From Mucilaginibacter sp. 44-25 (GTDB taxonomy: Bacteria > Bacteroidota > Bacteroidia > Sphingobacteriales > Sphingobacteriaceae): a stretch of DNA of 64,000 nt. Shown one piece after another: positions 26,551 to 35,797 of the stretch. Position 1 is the first letter of the stretch; the number at the start of each line of letters is the position of its first letter. The notes under the pieces are model-generated. The model searched no databases. It was not told the origin of the DNA and was given only the letters and a program-made list of their open reading frames with translations. The position numbers and the translations under genes were made by a program. The stretch lies in assembly GCA_001898335.1 (NCBI GenBank), contig MKTS01000001.1, forward strand, positions 62,001-126,000, given 5' to 3'.

Positions 26551-28431
26551 ATGACTAAACCTTTTTTTGCCTTTTTGCTGGGCATTTTGTGTGTAAAAAG
26601 TACCTTAGCCTTTGATACTGACTCTGCCGTTTACATCAGCTCCGCTAAATATACCTACCAGTTTTTCTCCAATAAAAAAACTTCAAGTGTTGAAATAAAG
26701 CAAAAGAAAGTAGTTAGCTACATAGCAAATGACTTTCAGGCGTCTATACCTGTTGCCGAAGTTTTTAACAACCACGTTTCCATTGATGACGTAACTTATC
26801 GTATTGATGGTAAATCTCCTCCTTACGGGTTTAAACCAACTTATACCTATTATGGTGGCGATGACATTTTCTATTCAGACAGTAAAGTTTGTTACTTCCC
26901 GCTTATCATCCCCAAAAAAGGCGGTAATGCTACCGTAACTTTTGAAGAAACAGTTAACGACCCGAGATATTTTACCAGTATCTATTTTTCAGACAGGTAT
27001 GCAACCAGCCAAAAGCAAGTTGAAATTAAAATACCCAGATGGATGAAGGTAGAGTTGAAAGAGTACAACTTTAACGGGTATAATATTACTAAAGCAACAT
27101 CTTACATAGCCGGTGATGATGCGGACCTGATTACCTATACCATTAACAACTTACCTGCAGTTAAAAATGAAAGGAATAGCCCGGGGCCAAGTTACCTGTA
27201 CCCGCACTTGCTGGTGATGTGTAAATCGGCAAGTGTAAACGGGCAAAACCTCATTTACTTTAATACCCTTGCCGACCAGTACAGCTGGTATAAAAGCCTG
27301 ATTAAAAATACCGTTACTGACGAAGCCGTAATAGCTGCAAAGGCCAAGTCACTTACCGCGGATGCCAAAACCGATATGGATAAAATAAAAGCCATATTTT
27401 ACTATGTGCAGGATAACATTAGGTATATAGCTTTTGAAGACGGCCTGGCAGGTTTCAGGCCCGAGCAGGCTGATGTTGTGCTGGCTAAAAAGTATGGCGA
27501 CTGTAAAGGTATGGCAAACCTCACAAAAGCGTTGCTTACTTCCCTGGGATATGATGCTAAACTTTGCTGGCTGGGTACAGACCATATCGCTTACAATTAT
27601 GATACTCCATCTTTAAATGTGGACAACCACATGATATGCGCTTTAAATTATGATGGTAAAACCTATTTCCTGGATGCTACAGAAACCTATTTAGGTTTTA
27701 ACCAGTACGCGCGCCGCATACAGGGCAGGCAGGTACTTATAGAGAACGGTGATAATTATTTGCTTAAAACTGTTCCTGTTGCCGACATTGGCCAGAACAT
27801 TGACAGGCAAACCGCATTTCTGCGTATAACCGATGGAATTATTACCGGCGAAGTAAATTATTTATGGAAAGGAGAGGACAAGGAAGAAATATTATCCGGT
27901 ATTAACAGTGTTAAAAAGGAGAAAGCCGAGGATGCAATGATGCAGTACTTATCCGGAAATAACAACGATTACACCATCACCGGCATGAAATTATCAGGAA
28001 TAGATAATTACGATAAGGACCTGGAAGCCAAATACACGGTTAAAACCCGTAACGGTATATCATCATTCGGCAAGGCTTATTATTTAGACATGGATCATAC
28101 CCGTGAACTAATTGACGCGACAATAAAAACTGATGACCGGCAGCATGAGTACTGGTTTGCTCACAAAACAAATATTAGCCGGGAGGTTGAACTTGCTTTG
28201 CCTGCCGGCTACAAAGTAAGCTCGTTGCCCGCCCCGCTGCATATCGTAAATGCCAATTATGAGTTTCATGTTAAATACACTGCAGCGCCGGCAAAAGTAA
28301 CCTACAGCAAAAATTTACTTATTAAAAACACCCGCCTTGCAAAAAGTAAATTCACGCAGTGGAATAAAGACATTGAACTTCTTGCAAAAACCTATAACGA
28401 ATCTTTAATTATCAAACCCAGTTCTGAATGA
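26551..28431 (+). CDS. Exported DUF3857 / transglutaminase-like protein
   Basis: The start is set at ATG 26551, where a good signal peptide begins (residues 1-20, ending Leu-Ala). The 626-residue protein has an N-terminal DUF3857-like beta domain (about 25-250), a transglutaminase-like cysteine-protease-fold domain with the full triad Cys318 (Gly-Asp-Cys-Lys-Gly), His360 and Asp375, and a C-terminal DUF2569-like beta domain. The triad makes peptide or amide chemistry in the periplasm plausible, but no substrate is known for the family. The stop overlaps the next start by four bases (ATGA), so the two DUF3857 genes form an operon. Confidence 0.9.
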   Translation: MTKPFFAFLLGILCVKSTLAFDTDSAVYISSAKYTYQFFSNKKTSSVEIKQKKVVSYIANDFQASIPVAEVFNNHVSIDDVTYRIDGKSPPYGFKPTYTYYGGDDIFYSDSKVCYFPLIIPKKGGNATVTFEETVNDPRYFTSIYFSDRYATSQKQVEIKIPRWMKVELKEYNFNGYNITKATSYIAGDDADLITYTINNLPAVKNERNSPGPSYLYPHLLVMCKSASVNGQNLIYFNTLADQYSWYKSLIKNTVTDEAVIAAKAKSLTADAKTDMDKIKAIFYYVQDNIRYIAFEDGLAGFRPEQADVVLAKKYGDCKGMANLTKALLTSLGYDAKLCWLGTDHIAYNYDTPSLNVDNHMICALNYDGKTYFLDATETYLGFNQYARRIQGRQVLIENGDNYLLKTVPVADIGQNIDRQTAFLRITDGIITGEVNYLWKGEDKEEILSGINSVKKEKAEDAMMQYLSGNNNDYTITGMKLSGIDNYDKDLEAKYTVKTRNGISSFGKAYYLDMDHTRELIDATIKTDDRQHEYWFAHKTNISREVELALPAGYKVSSLPAPLHIVNANYEFHVKYTAAPAKVTYSKNLLIKNTRLAKSKFTQWNKDIELLAKTYNESLIIKPSSE

Positions 28432-30638
28432 AAAAACCTTTACTCTTATTAACGCTTATTTTAACTTTTTACGTTTCTGCCCACGCGCAAACCTACGATC
28501 AAAAAGCATCAGACATACAAAAGCTGGTATGGGATAACCCCTCCGCCGAGTTTAGTGCTAAAAATATTCCGGCTAAATACAATAACGAAAGCGCGGTAAT
28601 ACTGGCCAAAGCGTACTCTATGCAACGCACATCGAGCCTTAAGTTTAAATTTTTAATTATTACCGCCGGTGTGGCTAATCGCGTAAACAAAATAGCCACC
28701 TATCATGAGCGCGTTAAAATAAATGACAAGGTTGCCCTGGAGAAATACTCAACCCTTGAGTATCAGAAAAAATTTGATAACTCGCTTAATTTCGGCATCG
28801 CTAAGATCAGGAACATACACGAAACTTACGTAGGTGCCAAGATCATAAAGGCAAACGGGCAGGAAATAGTAGTGAATACCAACGAAGCCGTTTTAACAAA
28901 AAACACCAGTAAAGATCAGCAGGGGAAACTGGCTATCCCCGGTTTGCAGGTGGGCGATATATTGGATTATTATATCAGTACGGAAGATTCCTCTGAGAAC
29001 GGCGGCCTCGATTCGTTTAAGGATAACGACCAGGTTTTTGTATTGGCCAATGAGTACCCGGTATTGAGTTACTCGCTGTATTTTCAGTTTAACAAAAAAT
29101 CGTCAGTATTTACCATTTCGGCCAACGGCGCCCCCGATTTCCAGCGTACTACTAACAAGGATGGTGACGAAATCTATAGCCTTGCCGTTAAGGACCTGCC
29201 TAAATACAAAGGCGAAATGTGGTCGTCGCCATTCAGACAGTTCCCCTACGTGGAAATAACCAACTCAAGTAAATCAAAGTTTTATGCCGAGTATGTCGAC
29301 AAAGGATCAAGATCCGCAGGATTAGATGCCAATAAAGAGCTTTTGAGGACTCACTTTAATAACTACATTTTAGATAACGAACCTCAAAAAATGCTTAAGG
29401 AATATTTTGATGGTAAAAAAGGCCTGAAGGCCGCGCCATTGGATAGCTCTATGCAGGTGTTTTACAATATTTTTAAATACCGCATTTTTGGCAGTTACAA
29501 TAAAGGCGATGTTGATGATATGAGTGCCATTAACTATCGCACGGCCCAAAGTAATATGGCCATTATTGATGTGAGCCGCCTGCTAACCGAAATGAAAATA
29601 CCGCATCAAATACTATTGGTGGCATCGCGGGAGAGCAATAGCCTGCAAAACGTACTTAATTTTAATGATTTTGGTTCCATTATTAAAATAGAGAATGGCA
29701 ACAAGCCGCTTTATATGAGCTTTTATGATGCCGTTACCCATTTTAATGAAATACCGGCCAAATACCAGGGAGAGCAGGCTTTGTCCATAACCACCATCAA
29801 GAAAAATTCTTCAAACTATGTGTTTGAAGAAAACAGCGCCACAATACCCGTAGCCAAAGCGAATGAGAACATGGTTGATGAACAACTCCAGGTTTCACTC
29901 AGTACTGATATGCAGAAGCTTAAAGTGCAGCGCCTGGTAAAGCAAACCGGCTACATCCGCCACAGCAGTCAACGAGCATTGTTAAGTGCAATGGATATTG
30001 ATAAAGCCTTAATGGATGATGTAAAGGGCGATCCGTTGGAAAAAAGAATATCTAAAACGTTCGAGGTCAAAAAATATAAAGACGCGCTAATTTCGGGGAT
30101 GGCTAAATCTGCCAATGATACGCGTAATGATTTCCTGGAAGAAGCCAAGGGGCAGTATGACCAGGAACCATCGCAATTAAGCGACTTTAAGGTAATTAAT
30201 GCCGCTATCAACAGCACAAAGCCCGTGTTTGAGTATACTTCAACTGTGGTGCTCAATAATCTGGTAAAAAAGGCGGGTAATAACTTTATTATTGACGCGG
30301 GTAAATTGTGCGGTAGTTTCGTGCAGATAAAAGACGATGAAAGGCAGCGCACTGTTGATGTTTACATGCCCGCGGCGCGTACATTTAAGTACACTGTAGC
30401 TATTAACATACCGCAAGGCTACGCGGTAAAGGGGATGGAGGAGTTTAATAAGCAGAAAGTAAATAAAACAGGTTCGTTTAGCTCAAACGCGGTTTTAAAA
30501 GGTAACGTATTAACTATTGTCGCAACTCGCAGCTATACTAATAATTTTGAGAAAGCTGCCGACTGGCCGCTGATCACTGAAGTTACTGATGCCGGTTTTG
30601 CCTTTAACAACCAGAAGATCTTATTGGAAAAATTATAA
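28428..30638 (+). CDS. Exported DUF3857-family protein without transglutaminase triad
   Basis: The 736-residue protein starts with a signal peptide (1-20, ending Ala-His-Ala-Gln). It has a DUF3857-like region (about 55-260) and a following region at 300-450 that resembles a transglutaminase fold, but I do not find the Gly-Asp-Cys-Lys or paired His-Asp motif of its upstream partner, so it is probably catalytically inactive. It is also longer. Because the start overlaps the partner's stop, the two are likely made together and may form a pair of one active and one inactive subunit. The function is unknown. Confidence 0.85.
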   Translation: MKKPLLLLTLILTFYVSAHAQTYDQKASDIQKLVWDNPSAEFSAKNIPAKYNNESAVILAKAYSMQRTSSLKFKFLIITAGVANRVNKIATYHERVKINDKVALEKYSTLEYQKKFDNSLNFGIAKIRNIHETYVGAKIIKANGQEIVVNTNEAVLTKNTSKDQQGKLAIPGLQVGDILDYYISTEDSSENGGLDSFKDNDQVFVLANEYPVLSYSLYFQFNKKSSVFTISANGAPDFQRTTNKDGDEIYSLAVKDLPKYKGEMWSSPFRQFPYVEITNSSKSKFYAEYVDKGSRSAGLDANKELLRTHFNNYILDNEPQKMLKEYFDGKKGLKAAPLDSSMQVFYNIFKYRIFGSYNKGDVDDMSAINYRTAQSNMAIIDVSRLLTEMKIPHQILLVASRESNSLQNVLNFNDFGSIIKIENGNKPLYMSFYDAVTHFNEIPAKYQGEQALSITTIKKNSSNYVFEENSATIPVAKANENMVDEQLQVSLSTDMQKLKVQRLVKQTGYIRHSSQRALLSAMDIDKALMDDVKGDPLEKRISKTFEVKKYKDALISGMAKSANDTRNDFLEEAKGQYDQEPSQLSDFKVINAAINSTKPVFEYTSTVVLNNLVKKAGNNFIIDAGKLCGSFVQIKDDERQRTVDVYMPAARTFKYTVAINIPQGYAVKGMEEFNKQKVNKTGSFSSNAVLKGNVLTIVATRSYTNNFEKAADWPLITEVTDAGFAFNNQKILLEKL

Positions 30639-30666
30639 CCTGATCCGCTTTTTGGGTAAACCGCTG

Positions 30667-30704
30667 TCAGGGATGGATTAAAAGTTCATCCCTGATTGCG
30701 TTTT
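30667..30704 (+). terminator. Terminator of the DUF3857 operon
   Basis: Arms TCAGGGATG (30667-30675) and its complement (30687-30695) flank an 11-base loop, followed by TTGCGTTTT. It lies 29 bases past the operon stop. Confidence 0.7.
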
Positions 30705-30756
30705 ATAAGCTGTTAAAATATCAAAGCATCAAAATTCTGATTAAGACACATTTTCC

Positions 30757-30764
30757 TACATTTG
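30757..30764 (+). promoter_or_regulatory. TACATTTG -7 box just upstream of alaS
   Basis: It lies seven bases before the ATG at 30772, so transcription would start at or within a couple of bases of the start codon. No TTG at the standard -33 distance is seen. Confidence 0.5.
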
Positions 30765-30771
30765 CATCACT

Positions 30772-33531
30772 ATGACCGCATCTGAAATACGTAAGGCTTT
30801 CCTTGATTTTTTTGCTTCTAAAGGCCACCTCATTGTGCCCAGCGCACCTATTGTTGTGAAGAACGACCCCACACTGATGTTCACCAACGCGGGGATGAAC
30901 CAGTTTAAAGATATATTTTTAGGCGAAGCGCCTGCCAAGGCCCTTCGAGTGGCCGATACACAGCGTTGCCTGCGCGTAAGCGGTAAGCATAACGACCTGG
31001 AAGAGGTGGGGGTGGATACTTACCACCATACCATGTTTGAGATGCTGGGCAACTGGAGCTTTGGCGATTACTTTAAAAAGGAAGCCATTGCCTGGAGCTG
31101 GGAACTGCTTACCGAAGTGTACAAGCTGCCTAAAGACCGCCTGTATGTTACCTACTTTGAAGGTGATGAAAAGGAAGGCCTGGAAAAAGATACCGAAACC
31201 TACGACCTGTGGAAACAGTATGTAGACGAAGCACATATACTACCCGGCAACAAAAAAGATAACTTCTGGGAAATGGGCGAAACCGGCCCTTGCGGCCCCT
31301 GCTCAGAGATCCACTATGACAGTCGCCCGGACAGCGAGCGTGCATTAAAGTCAGGAGCTGAATTAGTCAACGCCGACCACGACCAGGTGATTGAGATATG
31401 GAACAACGTGTTTATGCAGTTTAACCGTGTTAAAGATGGTTCGCTGCACCCGCTGCCGGCAAAACATGTGGATACCGGTATGGGCTTTGAGCGTTTGGTG
31501 CGTGTTTTACAGGGCAAGACCTCTAATTATGATACCGATGTTTTCCAGCCGATAATTAGTTTCATTGCTGAAAAAAGCGGAAAAACCTATAATAGCGCCG
31601 CCAAACCCGGCGATGCTGATTGGGCCGATGCTGTAGCCATGCGCGTACTGGCCGATCATATCCGCGCTATCAGTTTCGCCATTGCCGATGGGCAATTGCC
31701 GGCAAGCAATAAAGCCGGTTATGTGATCCGCAGGATATTACGCCGCGCGGTACGTTACAGCTACCAAACCCTGGGCTTTAAAGAGCCTTTCTTTAACCAG
31801 TTGGTACCGCTATTGGCAGAGCAGTTCAAAGGCGTTTTTGATGAACTTTGGAACCAGAAGGATTTTGTGCAGAAGGTGATTTTGGAGGAAGAGGTTTCTT
31901 TCTTGAGGACTTTAGGAAATGGTATTAATAAATTTGATCAATATCTATTTACTTTGGTTGATCAAGACATCAAGAGCGAACTACTTAAAGAAAATGAACT
32001 TGATGATGTGCTAAATAAAGATGTTATTGAAAATTCATCTAATATTAAAAAATATAAAAAAGAGTCACTACAAAGTATCAAAGGGAAAACAGTTTCAGGA
32101 ACTTTTGCTTTTGAACTTTCTGACACGTTTGGATTCCCGTTAGACTTAACAGAACTCATGGCACGAGAGTATGGACTTGACGTAGACGTAGATGGATTTA
32201 ATACTTTCTTGCAGGAACAAAAGAACCGTTCACGCGCCGCAACCACCATTGATACCGGCGATTGGGTAACCATAAAAGATGATGAAAGCGTAGAATTTAC
32301 CGGTTATGATGAAACTGAAACCGTAGCGCATATCATCAAATACCGTAAAGTATCGGCTAAGGGTAAAGACCAGTACCAGATCGTTTTGGATAAAACGCCT
32401 TTCTATGCCGAAAGCGGCGGCCAGGTAGGCGACAGGGGCGAGCTGGTTTTTCCGGATGGGGAGATCATCGAGGTAACCGATACCAAAAAGGAGAACGGCC
32501 TCATTGTTCACTTTACAGACAAATTACCGGCCAACCCTTCCGATGCGCTAACTGCCATTGTTGACGCGCAGCGCAGGCACAGTACCGAAGCTAACCACAG
32601 TGCTACGCACCTTTTGCATGCGGCCATGAAACAGGTATTGGGCAGCCACGTGAACCAAAAGGGCTCACTGGTAAATGCCGATTACCTCCGTTTCGATTTT
32701 TCGCATTTCGCCAAAGTGACCGACGAGGAACTGGCGAAGATTGAAGCCATTGTAAATGAGAAGATACGCGAGAACATCGCGCTTAAGGAAGAACGCAGCG
32801 TGCTGTATGCCGAGGCCATACAAAGTGGGGTAACAGCGCTGTTTGGCGAAAAATACGGCGAATATGTGCGGGTAATTACCTTTGACGATAGCTTTAGTAA
32901 AGAGCTTTGTGGTGGTACGCACGTTAGGGCAACGGGCCAGGTAGGCTATTTTAAAATTACTGCCGAAAGTGCCGTTGCAGCAGGTGTACGCAGGATTGAA
33001 GCCATTACTGGTATAGCCGCCGAAACCTACATTAACGAACAGAGCCACTTACTGCAGCAGGTAAAAGACCTGTTAAAGAACCCTAAGGATGTTGCCAAAA
33101 GCATCGAAAGCCTGCTGGAAGAGAACTCGAAGCTTAAAAAAGAGATAGAGAGATCTATCCTGGAGAAATCCTTAGGCTTAAAGGATGAACTGGCAAAAAA
33201 AGCGCAGGAAATCAATGGCGTTAACTTTATTGCCGAGCGGGTTGACCTGCCTAATGCCGACGCTATAAAAAAACTGGCTTACAACCTGAAGGATATTGTG
33301 CCTAACCTTTACCTGGTACTGGCGGCCGAAATAAACGGTAAACCCAACATCACCGTGATGATTGCCGATAACCTGGTAAAGGAAAAAGGCCTGCACGCGG
33401 GTAATATCGTAAAGGAATTAGCTAAAGAGGTAAAAGGCGGCGGCGGTGGCCAGCCGTTTTATGCCACAGCCGGTGGCAGTGACGCCAGCGGTATTGATAA
33501 TGCTCTGCAAAAAGCCAAAAGCTTTATATAA
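30772..33531 (+). CDS. alaS: Alanyl-tRNA synthetase with an AT-rich insert region
   Basis: The 919-residue enzyme charges tRNA-Ala. Its class II catalytic domain includes His85-His-Thr-Met-Phe-Glu-Met-Leu-Gly-Asn-Trp-Ser-Phe-Gly-Asp. The editing domain has the His-x3-His zinc motif (Asn-His-Ser-Ala-Thr-His-Leu-Leu-His near residue 608) and the Cys-Gly-Gly-Thr-His near 713. The DHHA1-type tail follows. Most of the gene has about 45-52 percent GC, but bases 31921-32100 hold only about 26 percent by hand count. This stretch encodes a Lys/Glu/Asp/Asn-rich segment (about residues 390-432) that I think is extra relative to usual AlaRS, followed by the expected Phe-Ala-Phe-Glu-Leu-Ser-Asp-Thr-Phe-Gly-Phe segment, which is also AT-rich. 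This suggests recombination from a low-GC relative. Confidence 0.96.
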   Translation: MTASEIRKAFLDFFASKGHLIVPSAPIVVKNDPTLMFTNAGMNQFKDIFLGEAPAKALRVADTQRCLRVSGKHNDLEEVGVDTYHHTMFEMLGNWSFGDYFKKEAIAWSWELLTEVYKLPKDRLYVTYFEGDEKEGLEKDTETYDLWKQYVDEAHILPGNKKDNFWEMGETGPCGPCSEIHYDSRPDSERALKSGAELVNADHDQVIEIWNNVFMQFNRVKDGSLHPLPAKHVDTGMGFERLVRVLQGKTSNYDTDVFQPIISFIAEKSGKTYNSAAKPGDADWADAVAMRVLADHIRAISFAIADGQLPASNKAGYVIRRILRRAVRYSYQTLGFKEPFFNQLVPLLAEQFKGVFDELWNQKDFVQKVILEEEVSFLRTLGNGINKFDQYLFTLVDQDIKSELLKENELDDVLNKDVIENSSNIKKYKKESLQSIKGKTVSGTFAFELSDTFGFPLDLTELMAREYGLDVDVDGFNTFLQEQKNRSRAATTIDTGDWVTIKDDESVEFTGYDETETVAHIIKYRKVSAKGKDQYQIVLDKTPFYAESGGQVGDRGELVFPDGEIIEVTDTKKENGLIVHFTDKLPANPSDALTAIVDAQRRHSTEANHSATHLLHAAMKQVLGSHVNQKGSLVNADYLRFDFSHFAKVTDEELAKIEAIVNEKIRENIALKEERSVLYAEAIQSGVTALFGEKYGEYVRVITFDDSFSKELCGGTHVRATGQVGYFKITAESAVAAGVRRIEAITGIAAETYINEQSHLLQQVKDLLKNPKDVAKSIESLLEENSKLKKEIERSILEKSLGLKDELAKKAQEINGVNFIAERVDLPNADAIKKLAYNLKDIVPNLYLVLAAEINGKPNITVMIADNLVKEKGLHAGNIVKELAKEVKGGGGGQPFYATAGGSDASGIDNALQKAKSFI
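31890..32215 (+). other. AT-rich mosaic segment inside alaS
   Basis: GC falls from about 47 percent (31801-31860) to 28, 25 and 25 percent in three successive 60-base rows (31921-32100), rises through about 38-42 percent, and returns to about 52 percent by 32221. The frame stays open. The drop covers both the putative insertion and conserved downstream codons. Confidence 0.8.
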
Positions 33532-33570
33532 AAAGAGAAAGGGGAAGCAATTGCTTCCCCTTTCTCTTTT
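33531..33570 (+). terminator. Strong bidirectional terminator after alaS
   Basis: Perfect 20-base inverted repeat, arms 33531-33550 and 33551-33570, with A-tract and T-tract ends. It serves the convergent gene at 33586-34140 as well. It overlaps the last base of the alaS stop codon. Confidence 0.95.
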
Positions 33571-33585
33571 TATACATTAACACAA

Positions 33586-34140
33586 TTAATCGTCATGGCC
33601 ATGTCCGTGGCCGTGCCCATGACCGCGATCGTGTCCCGGAGGGCCGCCGGGGCCATTGCCTCGGCCTGGGCCGAAACCGCCTTTAGGTCCGTGCCCCGGT
33701 TTAAAATCGGGGCCGCCACGCCATTTGTCTTTAGGGCCACGGCCCGGTTTAACTACCGTAGTGTAATAATTATCCCTAACAATTACATTTTTAACACCTT
33801 TATAACGGGCGTAACGCACGCGGTCGTCGGCATAGTAGCGGTATGGGCGCGGGCGGTACATGGCAACCTTATAGCCGTCGTTAATATTATAATACCTGTA
33901 TTGCGGAGGCAAGGTATTTCTCCAAACCCAGTTACCGCCGTTCAGGTAAATGTACTGGTGGGTAGGTACGTAATAATAACTGTTTACATCGGGCAGGTAG
34001 TAATAGCTGGCATCGGCATACTCAGCAGGCGGGTTCCAGGTGCCAATATTTACATTAACGCTTACCTGCGCTTTTGTTTCTGTTGTTATTGCCCCCAGCA
34101 AACAAATGCAGGTAAGCAAACTTAACATCGTTTTTTTCAT
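33586..34140 (-). CDS. Secreted Tyr-rich protein with Gly/His-rich tail
   Basis: The 184-residue protein has a signal peptide (1-24, ending Thr-Lys-Ala). The first mature half is rich in Tyr and Pro (Tyr-Tyr-Tyr-Leu-Pro-Asp, Tyr-Tyr-Tyr-Val-Pro, Tyr-Arg-Tyr-Tyr) and has the look of a Bacteroidota family with unknown role. The last 50 residues are Gly/Pro-rich and end in five Gly-His pairs and two Asp, a segment that could bind divalent metals such as nickel, zinc or copper. It is convergent with alaS. Its upstream spacer is AT-rich and shared with the gatB promoter. Function not recognised. Confidence 0.8.
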   Translation of the reverse strand: MKKTMLSLLTCICLLGAITTETKAQVSVNVNIGTWNPPAEYADASYYYLPDVNSYYYVPTHQYIYLNGGNWVWRNTLPPQYRYYNINDGYKVAMYRPRPYRYYADDRVRYARYKGVKNVIVRDNYYTTVVKPGRGPKDKWRGGPDFKPGHGPKGGFGPGRGNGPGGPPGHDRGHGHGHGHGHDD

Positions 34141-34274
34141 AGTATAAATGGTATCGTCTAAAAAAAGTGTTTAGCTGTATAAATGGACAATACACTAAAT
34201 AAAAGGTTTAACCAAATTGTTTACCTACTCCTGCACATTTCCTAAAAAAAGCCATGAGGATATATAAATTCCCT

Positions 34275-34282
34275 TATATTTG
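34275..34282 (+). promoter_or_regulatory. -7 box upstream of gatB
   Basis: TATATTTG ends 40 bases before the ATG at 34323 and fits TAnnTTTG. A matching TTG is not visible. Confidence 0.4.
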
Positions 34283-34322
34283 GGAGGTTTGATAATGCTG
34301 AACACAGCTGAAATATAGTTTT

Positions 34323-35792
34323 ATGACAATCCTTAACAGCAGCGTGACAGACAAGTACGAGTTGGTGGTAGGTTTAGAGGTACACGCGCAATTATCCACT
34401 TCAAGCAAGGCCTTTTCGCCGGATTCCGCCGCTTTTGGCGGCCAGCCCAACCATCATATCAGCGCTATTTCGCTGGGCCACCCGGGCACCCTGCCCCGTA
34501 TCAATAAACGCATGGTAGAGTATGCCGTTAAAATGGGCCTGGCCTGTAATTGCAGTATTAACCTGCATAATACCTTCGCCCGTAAAAACTACTTTTACGC
34601 CGACCTGCCCAAAGGGTTCCAAACCACGCAGGACCAGCAGCCTATTTGCCTGGGTGGTTTTGTGCCCGTAAAATTATCATCAGGTGTAACCAAAAACATC
34701 GCTATCCACCACATCCACATGGAGGATGATGCCGGTAAAAGCTCGCATGACCAGCATGATGAGTATTCGCTGATAGACCTGAACAGGGCAGGGGTACCTT
34801 TGCTGGAAATTGTTTCCCAACCGGATATTCGTAGCGCCGAAGAAGCCGGTCAGTTCCTTACAGAGGTGCGCAGGTTACTGCGTTACCTGGAGATATGCGA
34901 TGGAAACATGGAAGAAGGCAGCATGCGCTGCGATGCTAATATTTCGGTGCGTTTAAAAGGGCAAACCACCTATGGCAACCGTTGCGAGGTGAAAAATCTC
35001 AACTCTATACGCAATGTACAACGTGCCATTGAGCACGAATTTACCCGGCAGATAGCTATTATTGAAGAAGGCGGGCACATCGACCAGAATACCTTGAATT
35101 TTGACGCGGCCACCGGTGAAACCTCGGTTTTACGTTCTAAAGAAATGGCGAACGATTATCGTTATTTCCCTGAGCCCGACCTGTTACCTATACAGATCAC
35201 CGAGGAACAACTGGAAAGTATACGCCAGGCTATGCCGGCTTTACCCAACCAGTTATTTGAAAAATATACCGGTGAACTTAACCTGTCTGATTACGACGCG
35301 GGGGTTATCATTGCTGAAAAAGATCTGGCCGATTATTTTGAAGAACTGATAAGCCATACCGGCAACTATAAGTCGGCAGCTAACTGGATGATGGGGGCTG
35401 TACGCTCACATCTTAATGAAAATAACCTTACGGCCGGGCAGCTGGAGTTACAACCTAAAGCTTTGGCAGGTTTAATTGACCTGGTAGATAGCGGCAAGGT
35501 AAACAATACGGTAGCTACGCAAAAGATATTTCCGGAATTGTTAAAAGGGGGCGATGCTACGGCAGAACAAATAGCTACCCGCCTTAACCTCATGATCAGT
35601 AATGATAGTAACGAGGTTGAACAATTTATTAAAGCCGCTGTTGCTAAATTTCCTGACAAGGTTAAAGAGTACCAAAAAGGGAAAAAAGGCGTTTTAGGCT
35701 TATTTATGGGCGAGATCATGAAAAGTTCAAAAGGCAAGATCGATCCGCAGAAAACCAATCAGTTATTAATAAAAGCATTAGAATCCGAATAA
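34323..35792 (+). CDS. gatB: Aspartyl/glutamyl-tRNA amidotransferase subunit B
   Basis: The 489-residue protein is the B subunit of GatCAB, which converts Glu-tRNA(Gln) to Gln-tRNA(Gln) or Asp-tRNA(Asn) to Asn-tRNA(Asn). The N-terminal catalytic domain includes the family motif Val-Gly-Leu-Glu-Val-His-Ala-Gln-Leu (about 16-24), Asp-Leu-Pro-Lys-Gly-Phe-Gln and Met-Glu-Glu-Gly-Ser-Met-Arg-Cys-Asp. A C-terminal YqeY-like helical domain (about 335-489) binds the tRNA. Length is normal. The partners gatA and gatC are not in the window. A TlpA-like lipoprotein gene follows after 5 bases and is likely co-transcribed. Confidence 0.97.
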   Translation: MTILNSSVTDKYELVVGLEVHAQLSTSSKAFSPDSAAFGGQPNHHISAISLGHPGTLPRINKRMVEYAVKMGLACNCSINLHNTFARKNYFYADLPKGFQTTQDQQPICLGGFVPVKLSSGVTKNIAIHHIHMEDDAGKSSHDQHDEYSLIDLNRAGVPLLEIVSQPDIRSAEEAGQFLTEVRRLLRYLEICDGNMEEGSMRCDANISVRLKGQTTYGNRCEVKNLNSIRNVQRAIEHEFTRQIAIIEEGGHIDQNTLNFDAATGETSVLRSKEMANDYRYFPEPDLLPIQITEEQLESIRQAMPALPNQLFEKYTGELNLSDYDAGVIIAEKDLADYFEELISHTGNYKSAANWMMGAVRSHLNENNLTAGQLELQPKALAGLIDLVDSGKVNNTVATQKIFPELLKGGDATAEQIATRLNLMISNDSNEVEQFIKAAVAKFPDKVKEYQKGKKGVLGLFMGEIMKSSKGKIDPQKTNQLLIKALESE

Positions 35793-35797
35793 CCATT

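Noticed and set aside
33531..33570. Perfect 40-base palindrome as transposon end or recombination site
   Set aside because: It has T-tract ends and sits between convergent stops, so it is a bidirectional terminator like the other nine or so in the window.
33595..34125. Plus-strand frame of 176 codons
   Set aside because: It is opposite the secreted Tyr-rich protein gene, which has a proper signal peptide; the plus-strand product has none and no recognisable motif.
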